The position numbers were made by a program, and so were the translations under genes. This document shows, one piece after another, positions 1 to 7,740 of a DNA stretch of 23,633 bases. Position 1 is the stretch's first letter, and the number at the start of each line of letters is the position of its first letter. Source of the DNA: a virus. The DNA lies in the IMG/VR virus record IMGVR_UViG_3300031730_000020, positions 1-23,633 of that record; one strand, written 5' to 3'. Below the pieces are notes generated by a model. That model was not told where the DNA came from, did no database searches, and was given only the letters and a program-made list of their open reading frames with translations.

Positions 1-83
1 CTGCCGGAGAGGTTTTTTTCCCCGTCGTTCGGAGTTTTTGAAATGAAATTCTCTGAAACGTCGAAAAATTCGAACGGTTGATC

Positions 84-488
84 ATGGAAAAGCGCCCGCG
101 CGGCCGCCCCGCATTCAAACCGACCCCTCATCAACGTGCCACCGTTGCCATCGCGGCCGGCGGCGGAATGCCACTCAACGAGATCGCGATGGGTCTCGGA
201 ATCACCCGGGAAACCCTGCACAAGCACTTCGAGGTCGAACTCTCGACGGGCGCGCATGCGAAACGCCTCGAGGTGATCCGCGCGATGCATGCCGCGGCGA
301 AGCGGGGCAATGTCGCCGCGGCGAAGGCATACCTCCTGCTCGAGCCGGCATCCGCCGCGCCGCCGCTGCCAATGCCGACGCTGGAGCCGAAACCCGAGAA
401 GGAAGAGCCGGTCGGCAAGAAGCAACAGGCTAACCTCGACGCCGTCGACGCCGCCAAGGATACCGGCTGGGAGGGCATCTTGCAGTGA
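84..488 (+). CDS. terS: Small terminase subunit (putative)
   Basis: Probable DNA-recognition subunit of the packaging motor; it would bind the viral pac or cos site and hand DNA to the large subunit. The protein is about 134 residues. It has a basic N-terminus (RPRGRP at residues 4-9), a helix-turn-helix-like stretch at about residues 31-50 (LNEIAMGLGI followed by TRETLHKHF), a helical segment containing the AAAKRGNVAAAKAY stretch, and a charged, proline-rich tail. The size and HTH layout resemble small terminases of proteobacterial siphoviruses. The call rests largely on position, because it directly precedes the large terminase with a GTGA overlap. ATG at 84 is preferred over an in-frame TTG at 78; neither has a strong Shine-Dalgarno sequence. 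The 83 bases upstream hold only a 12-codon reading frame (43-81) and no clear promoter. Confidence 0.75.
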   Translation: MEKRPRGRPAFKPTPHQRATVAIAAGGGMPLNEIAMGLGITRETLHKHFEVELSTGAHAKRLEVIRAMHAAAKRGNVAAAKAYLLLEPASAAPPLPMPTLEPKPEKEEPVGKKQQANLDAVDAAKDTGWEGILQ

Positions 489-3226
489 GCTGGGATCTAA
501 GCTGTCCGGACTGGGAGGAGAGGCTCCGCGAGGGCCGCAGCCTGGTTCCGGACCTGCCGCTGGATCTCGTCGAGGGAGATCGCGCGGTCGCCGCGTTCAA
601 TCGGCTGCGCCTGGCCGACGTTCAGGGAACGCCAACGATGGCCGAGGCAGGCGGGGACTGGTTCCGCGACATCATCCGGGCATTGTTCGGATCGCTCGAC
701 CGAGCGACCGGCATCCGAATGATCCGCGAGGTGTTCCTGCTGACGCCGAAGAAGTCTGCGAAGGCTCTTGCGTTGGACACGCTCATCGCGACCCCCGAGG
801 GGTTCACCGCGATGGGTGACCTTGCGATCGGCGACCTTGTGATTGACCTGAACGGCGTGCCCACGAAGGTGCTCGCAAAGAGCGAAGTGTTCGTCGACCA
901 TGAATGCTTCGAGGTGGAATTCAGCACGGGCGAGCGCGTGGTTTGTGATGCTGGGCATCTCTGGATCACCGACGCCCATCGTGACCGGGATCTTCAGGAG
1001 CGCCAGCTGCGGCGCACGCCGGCCCCCTCGGTGAAGACGACAGCCGAAATCGCACGCAGCTTGAAGGTGCCATCGGGGCGTTACACGATCAACAATCACA
1101 GAACGTCGCTCCCTGGACCGCTGAAGCTGCCGGAGGCGAAATTGTCGATCCCGCCCTATGTGCTTGGCGCCTGGCTTGGCGACGGTCATACCTGGGGCGC
1201 CGTGATATCCGCCGGTGCGATCGACGCTCATCACATGGTGTCGCAGTTGCAAGCGGCCGGCCATCCTGCCGTCATCAAGGGATTCGACAAGCGTTCTGGT
1301 GTAGCGCGAATTTCGATCGCTCACGATGGACCTAGAAATGCCAAGCTGCCCTACCGCTTCAGGACTGCCGCGGTCGAACTCGGCGTGCTTGGAAACAAGC
1401 ACATCCCACGGCGCTACCTCCGTGCATCGCATCAACAACGACTGGAGCTTCTGCGCGGGCTGATGGACACCGATGGGACGATAGCGAAAGGAGGCCAGGC
1501 AAGCTATTCCACGACGACACAGGCGTTGAAAGACGACGTGATTGAGCTCGTGAACTCATTTGGGATGAAGGCAACGGTCGGAGAGCAGCGCGCGATGCTC
1601 CGCGGAAAGGATTGCGGGCCGTGCTGGACTGTCAGGTTCTGGCCATTCGACTCCATTTCGGTGTTCACGTTGCCGAGGAAACTGGGGCGTCAACGCGCGA
1701 GCATTGCTCGGAATAGCGCCCGATCCACCACTCGTCAGATAGTCTCGGTGACGCCGGTCGAGAGCGTGCCCACGCAGTGCATTTCTGTGGCCAGCGAGTC
1801 GAAACAGTTCCTGATTAGCAGGTCGCTCATCCCGACCCACAATACGTCGCAGGGCGCGCTGCTGATGCTGGTGGCGCTACTGCTAAACAAGCGGCCGCGC
1901 GGCGCGTTCATCATGACGGCGCCCTATCAGGACGTGGCTGAACTCGCTTTCGCGGCCGTCGCCGGCGCGATCGCCCTCGACCCGGTGCTGGAGAAGAAGC
2001 TCTGGGTGCGGGAGCACAAAAAGACCATCGTGCATCGGCAGACGAAGGCCGAACTCGAGATCATGACCTTCGATCCCGGCATCCTGACGGGCCAGAAGGT
2101 CGCCGGCGCGCTGATCGACGAGCTGCATGTGGTCGGCAAGATGGCCAAGTCGCCCAGCGCGATCCGGCAACTGCGCGGCGGTATGTTGCCGTTCCCCGAG
2201 GCCTTCCTCGCCTTCATCACGACGCAGAGCGAGGAGCCGCCGACGGGCATCTTCCATTCGGAGCTGCAGAAGGCGCGTGCCATCCGCGACGGAACACGCG
2301 AGGGCGCGATGTTGCCGATCCTCTACGAGTTCCCGGAGAAGATGCAGCGGTCCGACGAATGGCGTGATCCGGCGCACTGGCACATGGTGACGCCGAACAT
2401 CGGCCGCTCTATCTCGATTCCGCGCCTGGTCGAGGAGTATAAGGTCGCCGAGGCTACGTCGAAGGAGGAACTCGCCGCGTGGAGCTCCCAGCACTTGAAC
2501 ATCGAGATGGGGATCGCGCTGCACTCCGACCGCTGGGAGGGCATCGACTTCTGGGTGAAGTCGACCGCCAAGGGCGGCCTCACGCTGAAGAACGTGCTCG
2601 AGCGATCCGAGGTCATCACGATCGGCATCGATGGTGGCGGCCTCAACGACCTGTTGGGCCTATCGGTGCTCGGGCGCGAGAGCGACAAAGCTGATTGGCT
2701 TCACTGGGGCCACGCCTGGGCGCACCCAATCGTCTTCGAGCGCCACAAAAGCAATTCCGCGCTCTATCGCGACTTCGAATCCGACGGCGACCTGACCATC
2801 GTCAAAGACATCGGGGAGGATATGACTGGCGTCGCCGACGTCGTCGAGGAATGCGAGAAATCCGGGCTCCTGGACAACATCGGTGTCGACCAGGCGGGTA
2901 TCGGCTCCCTTGTGGACGCGATCACGGGCCGCGGTTTCGCACCCGAGCGAATCGTCGGTATCCCGCAAGGCTGGAAGCTTCAGGGGGCGATCCTGACGAT
3001 GGAACGGAAGCTCGCGTCTGGTGAATTCCACCATGCCGGGTCTAGAATGATGGCCTGGACGGTCGGAAACGCGAAGAGTGAGCCGCGCGGTAATGCGGTG
3101 ATGATCACGAAGCAAGGCTCAGGACGCGCGAAGATCGACCCGCTGATGGCCCTATTCGATTCGGTTGCGCTGATGGGGATGAACCCCAAACCGCGCAAGC
3201 GAAAGTACCAAGCCTTTTTTCTCTGA
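485..3226 (+). CDS. terL: Large terminase subunit (TerL) interrupted by an intein
   Basis: ATP-driven packaging motor and headful/cos nuclease that pumps DNA through the portal. The precursor is 913 residues, of which 360 (94-453) are an intein, leaving a 553-residue mature TerL, a usual size for HK97-like terminases. The Walker A motif is the deviant phage form PKKSAK-TS, split directly after its lysine (K93). Walker B is ALIDE at about 542-546 (D545, E546). The C-terminal RNase H-like nuclease starts with IGIDGGG (D716), and a late acidic motif KIDPLMALFD lies near the C-terminus. The start is GTG at 485, overlapping the TerS stop. Removal of the intein is needed to restore the ATP-binding loop. 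Identification as TerL is firm; splicing activity is inferred from motifs. Confidence 0.95.
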   Translation: MSWDLSCPDWEERLREGRSLVPDLPLDLVEGDRAVAAFNRLRLADVQGTPTMAEAGGDWFRDIIRALFGSLDRATGIRMIREVFLLTPKKSAKALALDTLIATPEGFTAMGDLAIGDLVIDLNGVPTKVLAKSEVFVDHECFEVEFSTGERVVCDAGHLWITDAHRDRDLQERQLRRTPAPSVKTTAEIARSLKVPSGRYTINNHRTSLPGPLKLPEAKLSIPPYVLGAWLGDGHTWGAVISAGAIDAHHMVSQLQAAGHPAVIKGFDKRSGVARISIAHDGPRNAKLPYRFRTAAVELGVLGNKHIPRRYLRASHQQRLELLRGLMDTDGTIAKGGQASYSTTTQALKDDVIELVNSFGMKATVGEQRAMLRGKDCGPCWTVRFWPFDSISVFTLPRKLGRQRASIARNSARSTTRQIVSVTPVESVPTQCISVASESKQFLISRSLIPTHNTSQGALLMLVALLLNKRPRGAFIMTAPYQDVAELAFAAVAGAIALDPVLEKKLWVREHKKTIVHRQTKAELEIMTFDPGILTGQKVAGALIDELHVVGKMAKSPSAIRQLRGGMLPFPEAFLAFITTQSEEPPTGIFHSELQKARAIRDGTREGAMLPILYEFPEKMQRSDEWRDPAHWHMVTPNIGRSISIPRLVEEYKVAEATSKEELAAWSSQHLNIEMGIALHSDRWEGIDFWVKSTAKGGLTLKNVLERSEVITIGIDGGGLNDLLGLSVLGRESDKADWLHWGHAWAHPIVFERHKSNSALYRDFESDGDLTIVKDIGEDMTGVADVVEECEKSGLLDNIGVDQAGIGSLVDAITGRGFAPERIVGIPQGWKLQGAILTMERKLASGEFHHAGSRMMAWTVGNAKSEPRGNAVMITKQGSGRAKIDPLMALFDSVALMGMNPKPRKRKYQAFFL
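764..1843 (+). mobile_element. Class 3-type intein with LAGLIDADG homing endonuclease, inside terL
   Basis: A 360-residue in-frame protein-splicing element at TerL residues 94-453. It begins with ALALDT (Ala at position 1 instead of Cys or Ser) followed by the typical block A text TPEGFTAMGDLAIGD. It ends THN, followed by extein Thr. Block B reads GERVVCDAGHLWIT with Trp at block position 12 (TerL W160). Block F has Cys at position 4 (C432, in TQCISV), and Thr precedes the terminal His-Asn (T451). This W-C-T set with a non-nucleophilic first residue defines class 3 inteins, in which the block F Cys starts splicing. Two dodecapeptide endonuclease motifs, LGAWLGDG (227-234) and LLRGLMDTDG (322-331), look intact. 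The host site is the Walker A loop, a typical conserved insertion point. Confidence 0.93.
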
Positions 3227-3316
3227 TTCGAAGCACCAGGTACCGCGCCCGGAGCCCCTGTTGACCCTTTCCACACGCCATGCTGATGCCTGGCGCTCAC
3301 GCCCAGGATCACTTCG

Positions 3317-3841
3317 ATGCCCATGCCCAACTCGAACGTCTATACCGACATCGTCGGGACGGGCTTGACTCTCATCGAGAGCGAGGATGGCGGCGCGTTT
3401 CTGATCGATACCTGCAATCGGGCGCTCGCAGAGGGGCATTGCTGGGGGCTGCACGAGCACGGCTATGCCGATGCGAGATGGCGCGAAGGCAAAGAGCAAG
3501 GCGGCAAGATGCGCCATGTCTATCTGCATAGGCTCATCTGCCGGCCGACTGCGGATCGCCCTGACGTTGATCACAAGAATCGCTCAAACTGGGATTGCCG
3601 CGAGGAGAACCTGCGGGCCTGCACGGTTTCGCAGAATCAGTGCAACCAGAAGATCCGTTCGGACAATGCCTCCGGTGCCAAAGGCGTCGGACTACATCGG
3701 GCTACCGGAAAATTCCGCGCTCGTGTGAAAATCCGCGGCGTGGAAAGACATCTCGGCCTTTTCGTCACGCTCGCCGAAGCTGACGCGACCGTGCGCGCCG
3801 CGCGGAAAGAGTTCCATCAGGAGTTTGCACGCCATGAGTGA
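3317..3841 (+). CDS. Free-standing HNH endonuclease with AP2-like DNA-binding domain
   Basis: A 174-residue putative homing endonuclease. Its HNH core is at about residues 83-112, with DVDHKN (D85, H86, N88) and the downstream ENLRACT and NQCNQK segments typical of the HNH_3 family. The C-terminal 55-60 residues (GAKGV, FRARVKIRG, HLGLF, A-DATVRAA) look like an AP2/ERF-type DNA-binding domain, a common pairing in phage HNH genes. AGGA at 3305-3308 precedes ATG 3317 by 8 bases. The gene follows terL after a 90-base gap with no clear promoter, and its last 8 bases overlap the start of the protease-capsid gene. It is probably a selfish element that cuts phage DNA lacking the insertion; a packaging role, as shown for some HNH proteins next to terminases, is also possible. 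Confidence 0.88.
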   Translation: MPMPNSNVYTDIVGTGLTLIESEDGGAFLIDTCNRALAEGHCWGLHEHGYADARWREGKEQGGKMRHVYLHRLICRPTADRPDVDHKNRSNWDCREENLRACTVSQNQCNQKIRSDNASGAKGVGLHRATGKFRARVKIRGVERHLGLFVTLAEADATVRAARKEFHQEFARHE

Positions 3842-5852
3842 AAAGAATCTGAAGCGGGCTTACTGCACCTTTGAGGTGAAGGCAATCTCTGAGGAGGGTG
3901 GAAAACGAACCTTCACCGGTATCGCCTCCACTCCATCTACCGACCTGATGGACGATATCGTCGTCCCGACTGGCGCCGTCTACTCGTTGCCTCTATGTCT
4001 ACTTTGGCAGCATGACTCGAGTGATCCGATCGGCTGGGTCACGGCCGCGCGCGTCACGGCGAAGGGCATTGAGGTCGACTGCGAAGTGCACAATGAGCAG
4101 GAGCCAGGCCCCCTGCAGGACTGCCTCAACAAATACTGGCAGATGCTCAAGGCGAAGCTCGTCCGCGGCCTGTCGATCGGCTTCAACGCCATCGAATACG
4201 CTCGCATCGAGGGTTCGTACGGCATCAAGTACCTGGCCTGGAACTGGCTCGAGCTGTCGTGCGTCACGATCGCCGCCAACCAGGACGCCTCGATAACCAG
4301 CATCAAGTCGATCGATATGGAGCACCGCCGCGCCGCGTCAGGCGCAGGTGTCCGGGTCGTTCGTCTCGGGCAGCCCGCCAGCCAGCGATCTGCCACCCCA
4401 CGACCCGGCGCCACGGGAAATCAACCATCGAAAGGAATCCCCGTGAAAATCGCTGAACAAATTGCCGCCTTCCGCGCGAAGCGCCTCGTCGCCCAGCAAC
4501 GCCAGGACGCCATCATGGAGAAGAGCAGCGCCGAAGGCACCACGCTCGACGCCGCCGAGAAGACCGAATACGACGAGCTCGTTTCGGAGATCAAGGAAAT
4601 CGACGACCACGTCGTGCGTCTGACGGCGCATGAAGCCAGCATGGTTGCCCGCGCCGCGCCCGTGATCGGCTCCGGCCAGCAACGCGAAGTCGGGGAGACC
4701 GACGGAGTCCAGCTGCGCGGCGGCGTCATCAGCGTCCGCCGCAACGTCGAGAAGGGCATCGCCATGTCGCGCTACGCCATTGCGTTGGGCCGCGCGAAGG
4801 GCAATATCATGCATGCAGCCGAGATCGCCAAGCAATGGAATGACTCCACGCCGGAAGTCGCGCTCTTCATCGACCAGATTGTGAAGCACGGCTCGGTCGA
4901 TGCGCTCATGAAGACGGCCGTCGCCGCCGGCACGACATCGGACGCCACCTGGGCGGGCCCGCTGGTCTACGCGCAGAACATGGTGACCGAGTTCATCGAG
5001 TTCCTGCGCCCGATGACCATCATCGGCCGGCTGCCTGCACTGCGCCACGTGCCGTTCAACATCCGGATCCCGCGCCAGACGGCCGGCACCTCGGGCACCT
5101 TCGTGGGTGAAGGCCTGCCGACGCCGGTCAACAAGGCTTCGTTCGACGCGCTGACGCTCACTTGGGCGAAGGCCTCGACGATCGCCGTCCTGACGCAGGA
5201 ACTGGTAATGATGAGCAACCCGGCGGCCGAGAGCCTGGTGCGCAACGATCTGGCGGCGGGCATCGCGGCTTACCTCGACAAGCGCTTCATCGATCCGAGC
5301 TATGCGGGCGTCGCCAATGTCTCGCCGGCTTCGATCTCGAATGGCGTGACCTCGAGGCAGGCGAGCGGCGCAACGCTCGCGGCGATCGACCAGGACGTGG
5401 CCTACCTGCTGTCGCAGGTGGCGAGCGCGGAAATCTCGCTCTCGTCGGCGATCTGGCTGATGTCGCCTTCGCTGGCCATCCAGCTCGGCACGATCCGCAC
5501 CGCCTTCGGCGATCTCGCATTCCCGGACCTCGGCGTCATGGGCGGTACGTTCAAGGGCTTGCCGGCGATCACGTCCAACAGCATCGTCTCCAGCGGTTCG
5601 CCGGGCGAGCAGCAACTGTTCCTTGTCGTGCAGAACGAAGTGCTGCTGGCCGACGACGGCCAGATGCTCCTGGACATGAGCACGGAAGCCTCGGTGCAGA
5701 TGAACGACGCGCCGAGCGCCGGCGCGCAGTCGCTGGTCAGCCTGTGGCAGAACGGCATGGTCGGCCTGAAGTGCGATCGCTGGATCAACTGGGCGAAGCG
5801 TCGCTCGGCGGCGGTGCAATACATCGAGGCTGCCCAGCGCTACGGCTCCTGA
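3834..5852 (+). CDS. Prohead protease fused to HK97-type major capsid protein
   Basis: A single 672-residue reading frame joining two normally separate proteins. Residues 1 to about 165 match the HK97 prohead protease family (peptidase U35/S78): FTGIASTP, the catalytic His in LWQHDSSDP (H60), and the catalytic Ser in VRGLSIGF (S114). A low-complexity linker (about 166-203, rich in Ala, Arg, Pro, Ser) leads into a major capsid protein. That part has a charged, helical delta-domain-like start (AEQIAAFRAKR through EIKEIDDHVVRL) and then the HK97 fold (GPLVYAQNMVTEFIEFLRP, RIPRQTAGTSG, FVGEGLPTP, and a C-terminal NEVLLADDGQ). ATG 3834 with AGGAG at 3819-3823 is preferred over TTG 3825. The protease would cleave delta domains after assembly. 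No stop separates the halves, but a strong internal start exists at 4443. Confidence 0.92.
   Translation: MSEKNLKRAYCTFEVKAISEEGGKRTFTGIASTPSTDLMDDIVVPTGAVYSLPLCLLWQHDSSDPIGWVTAARVTAKGIEVDCEVHNEQEPGPLQDCLNKYWQMLKAKLVRGLSIGFNAIEYARIEGSYGIKYLAWNWLELSCVTIAANQDASITSIKSIDMEHRRAASGAGVRVVRLGQPASQRSATPRPGATGNQPSKGIPVKIAEQIAAFRAKRLVAQQRQDAIMEKSSAEGTTLDAAEKTEYDELVSEIKEIDDHVVRLTAHEASMVARAAPVIGSGQQREVGETDGVQLRGGVISVRRNVEKGIAMSRYAIALGRAKGNIMHAAEIAKQWNDSTPEVALFIDQIVKHGSVDALMKTAVAAGTTSDATWAGPLVYAQNMVTEFIEFLRPMTIIGRLPALRHVPFNIRIPRQTAGTSGTFVGEGLPTPVNKASFDALTLTWAKASTIAVLTQELVMMSNPAAESLVRNDLAAGIAAYLDKRFIDPSYAGVANVSPASISNGVTSRQASGATLAAIDQDVAYLLSQVASAEISLSSAIWLMSPSLAIQLGTIRTAFGDLAFPDLGVMGGTFKGLPAITSNSIVSSGSPGEQQLFLVVQNEVLLADDGQMLLDMSTEASVQMNDAPSAGAQSLVSLWQNGMVGLKCDRWINWAKRRSAAVQYIEAAQRYGS
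4431..4436 (+). promoter_or_regulatory. Internal Shine-Dalgarno for separate capsid protein
   Basis: AAAGGA lies six bases before GTG 4443, inside the linker between the protease and capsid domains. The upstream fusion start has only AGGAG at a longer spacing of 10 bases. This supports internal initiation of the major capsid protein. Confidence 0.6.
4443..5852 (+). CDS. Major capsid protein from internal in-frame start (alternative product)
   Basis: Within the protease-capsid reading frame, GTG at 4443 is preceded by AAAGGA at 4431-4436, a better Shine-Dalgarno than those of most genes in the window. The 469-residue product would begin MKIAEQIAAFRAKR, which looks like the natural N-terminus of stand-alone HK97-type capsid proteins in proteobacterial phages. 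This could supply the hundreds of capsid subunits needed, while the full-length fusion supplies a few proteases. The start is inferred from sequence only; the alternative is that all capsid protein is made as the fusion and then cleaved. Confidence 0.6.
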   Translation: MKIAEQIAAFRAKRLVAQQRQDAIMEKSSAEGTTLDAAEKTEYDELVSEIKEIDDHVVRLTAHEASMVARAAPVIGSGQQREVGETDGVQLRGGVISVRRNVEKGIAMSRYAIALGRAKGNIMHAAEIAKQWNDSTPEVALFIDQIVKHGSVDALMKTAVAAGTTSDATWAGPLVYAQNMVTEFIEFLRPMTIIGRLPALRHVPFNIRIPRQTAGTSGTFVGEGLPTPVNKASFDALTLTWAKASTIAVLTQELVMMSNPAAESLVRNDLAAGIAAYLDKRFIDPSYAGVANVSPASISNGVTSRQASGATLAAIDQDVAYLLSQVASAEISLSSAIWLMSPSLAIQLGTIRTAFGDLAFPDLGVMGGTFKGLPAITSNSIVSSGSPGEQQLFLVVQNEVLLADDGQMLLDMSTEASVQMNDAPSAGAQSLVSLWQNGMVGLKCDRWINWAKRRSAAVQYIEAAQRYGS

Positions 5853-5882
5853 TCGTTGAGCCCGCGGGGCGCGAGCCCCCGA

Positions 5883-5912
5883 GGCCGGTGCGGAGCTCAG
5901 GCCGCACCGGCC
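5883..5912 (+). terminator. Hairpin terminator after the capsid gene
   Basis: A perfect 11-bp inverted repeat, GGCCGGTGCGG (5883-5893) and CCGCACCGGCC (5902-5912), with an 8-base loop, followed by the T-rich run ATTTCTT (5913-5919). It lies in the 85-base gap after the capsid gene. The tail is weak for a full intrinsic terminator, so it may act as a partial attenuator that keeps capsid mRNA more abundant than portal and downstream mRNA. It could also stabilise the 3' end of the capsid transcript. Confidence 0.7.
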
Positions 5913-5937
5913 ATTTCTTCACCTGGAGATCGTCCCC

Positions 5938-6333
5938 ATGAAGCACAGCTACCAGACCCGCCGCCTCCTGGCGCTCCGGGACATGCGCCACGACGGCCAG
6001 AACGTGATCACCGGCGCCGAGGTCTTCGCGACGGAGACCGACGCGCGATATCTGATCCGCAGCGGCCATGCGCGCGATCCGGAACAGGCCGCGCTGGCTG
6101 CGCCGGCGGCGCCCCCCGCTGCCGCGCTGCGCCGCGGGCCGGGCCGCCCTTCGAAGGCGGAACTTGCCAAATCAAGCAATTCGGCAAGTTCGCGATCGGC
6201 GCCCGCGGGCGCCATGCAGATCAGCGATTTCGAATCGAATCCCGACGGTGCGCCGGATGGCACGGCCGGTACCTGCGAAGACGCCAGCGATGGTCCTGGC
6301 GCCGGTGAATCCGGCAGTGCCACGGCGGCCTAA
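5938..6333 (+). CDS. Small phage protein between capsid and portal, function unknown
   Basis: A 131-residue protein. The N-terminal 50 residues (YQTRRLLALRDMRHDGQNV, GAEVFATETDARYLIRSGHA) look like a small beta/helix domain similar to the short 'required-for-head' style proteins often found next to phage capsid and portal genes. An Ala/Pro-rich linker follows, then an AT-hook-like basic core RRGPGRPSK at about residues 64-72, and then an acidic, Gly/Ser-rich tail. GGAG at 5925-5928 precedes ATG 5938, just after the capsid terminator, and the next gene (portal) starts immediately after the TAA. No catalytic motif is visible. A role in head assembly or DNA contact is only a guess. Confidence 0.75.
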   Translation: MKHSYQTRRLLALRDMRHDGQNVITGAEVFATETDARYLIRSGHARDPEQAALAAPAAPPAAALRRGPGRPSKAELAKSSNSASSRSAPAGAMQISDFESNPDGAPDGTAGTCEDASDGPGAGESGSATAA

Positions 6334-7740
6334 ATGCGGATCTTCGGTCTGGAGATCAGCTGGCGCGCCAAGGGCGCCGTCCCGGCCGGAACCGGGATGC
6401 CTATCACCTCGGGCGGCTGGGGATGGCTTCGCGAGACGATCTCCGGCGCCTGGCAGCGGGGCGTCACCGTCGACGGCCACGAGTCGGTGCTCGCCTTCGC
6501 CGCCGTCTTCGCGTGCATCTCGCGCATCACCTCCGACATCTCGAAGTTGCGCGTCAAGCTCGTGCAACAGGACGGCGGGATCTGGGATGAGGTCACTGCG
6601 CAATCGCCCTTCTGGACGACGTTGCGCAAGCCGAACAGCTACCAGACCCGCATTCAGTTCATGGCCGCATGGGTCATTTCGAAACTGGTCTACGGCAACA
6701 CCTACGTGCTCAAGATCCGCAAAGACGCCCGCGGCATGGTGACCGAGCTGCACGTGCTGCATCCTCGCCTCGTGACGCCTCTCATCGCGCCAGACGGTTC
6801 GGTCTACTACCGGCTCGGCGCGGACCTGCTCGCAGAGAAGCCGCTCGGCGCCACGGTGCCGGCGAGCGAGATCATCCATGACCGCGGCATGACACTGTTC
6901 CACCCACTGGTCGGCGTCTCTCCGATCTTCGCCTGCGGCGCCGCGGCCACGCAGGGCAATCGTATCCAGGGCAACAGCGCCAAGTTCTTCGAGAACATGA
7001 GCCGGCCCTCCGGCATGCTCACCGCGCCCAGCACCATCACCGATGAGACGGCCGGCCGCCTGAAGCGCGAATGGGAGGAGAACTTCTCGGGCTCGAATAT
7101 CGGGCGCATGGCCGTCCTCGGTGACGGCCTGACCTACGAGGCGATGACGATCAATGCCGACGACGCGCAACTGATCGAACAACTGAAATGGACCGGCGAG
7201 GACGTTGCCCGCGCCTTCGGCGTGCCGGGCTACAAGATCGGCGTCGGCCCGATCCCGACGAACAACAACGTCGAGGCGCTTGAGCAGCAGTACTACTCGG
7301 GAGCGTTGCAGCCCCTCATCGAAAGCATCGAGATCCTACTGGACGAGGGCCTCGAGATTTCCAGCGGAATGGGCACGGAATTCGACCTCGACGGCCTGCT
7401 CCGCATGGACACCGCGACCCTGTACGAATCGCTCGGCAAGGTCGTGACGACCGGCATCATGGCGCCGAACGAGGCCCGCCAGAAGATCAACCTCGGCCCG
7501 GTTCCCGGCGGCGCGACGCCCTACATGCAGCAGCAGCAATACAGCTTGGCCGCATTGGATGAGCGAGATAAAGACAAGCCATTCTCGAAGGCTGCTGCTG
7601 GCGCGTCTGGATCAACAAATTCGCCGCCCCCCACACCAGCGAATGATGACGGAGTCGACCCCGCTGCGAAATCATTTTTGCTCGAGCTCATGGTCGCTGA
7701 CCAACTGCGTAAAGAACTCGCAGTCGTCGAAGTTTTATGA
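6334..7740 (+). CDS. Portal protein (HK97 family)
   Basis: A 468-residue phage portal protein, which forms the dodecameric ring at the packaging vertex, docks the terminase and later the connector. Family features are visible in order: FAAVFACISRITSDISKLRV, FMAAWVISKLVYGNTYVLKIR, an LHVLHPRLVTP segment, FHPLVGVSP, SRPSGMLTAP, the stem/clip region DVARAFGVPGYKIG, NNVEALEQQYYSGALQPL, and a C-terminal NEARQKINLGPVPGGATPYMQQQQYSL. The tail past residue 410 is low-complexity and acidic, as is usual. ATG directly abuts the preceding TAA, implying translational coupling. Its stop overlaps the next HNH gene in ATGA. Confidence 0.96.
   Translation: MRIFGLEISWRAKGAVPAGTGMPITSGGWGWLRETISGAWQRGVTVDGHESVLAFAAVFACISRITSDISKLRVKLVQQDGGIWDEVTAQSPFWTTLRKPNSYQTRIQFMAAWVISKLVYGNTYVLKIRKDARGMVTELHVLHPRLVTPLIAPDGSVYYRLGADLLAEKPLGATVPASEIIHDRGMTLFHPLVGVSPIFACGAAATQGNRIQGNSAKFFENMSRPSGMLTAPSTITDETAGRLKREWEENFSGSNIGRMAVLGDGLTYEAMTINADDAQLIEQLKWTGEDVARAFGVPGYKIGVGPIPTNNNVEALEQQYYSGALQPLIESIEILLDEGLEISSGMGTEFDLDGLLRMDTATLYESLGKVVTTGIMAPNEARQKINLGPVPGGATPYMQQQQYSLAALDERDKDKPFSKAAAGASGSTNSPPPTPANDDGVDPAAKSFLLELMVADQLRKELAVVEVL

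Noticed and set aside
43-81. Twelve-codon reading frame just before the small terminase gene
   Set aside because: Too short, with no clear ribosome-binding site; it could be a leader peptide but nothing supports this.
3227-3316. TTGACC at about 3258 as a possible promoter -35 box in the gap after terL
   Set aside because: No matching -10 box at suitable spacing was seen.
4338-5819. Long antisense open frame of 493 codons opposite the protease-capsid gene
   Set aside because: It is a shadow of a GC-rich real gene: Arg/Asp/His-rich, with no known domain and no ribosome-binding site.
6172-7182. Antisense open frame of 336 codons opposite the portal gene
   Set aside because: It mirrors the portal codon pattern and has no family-like sequence.
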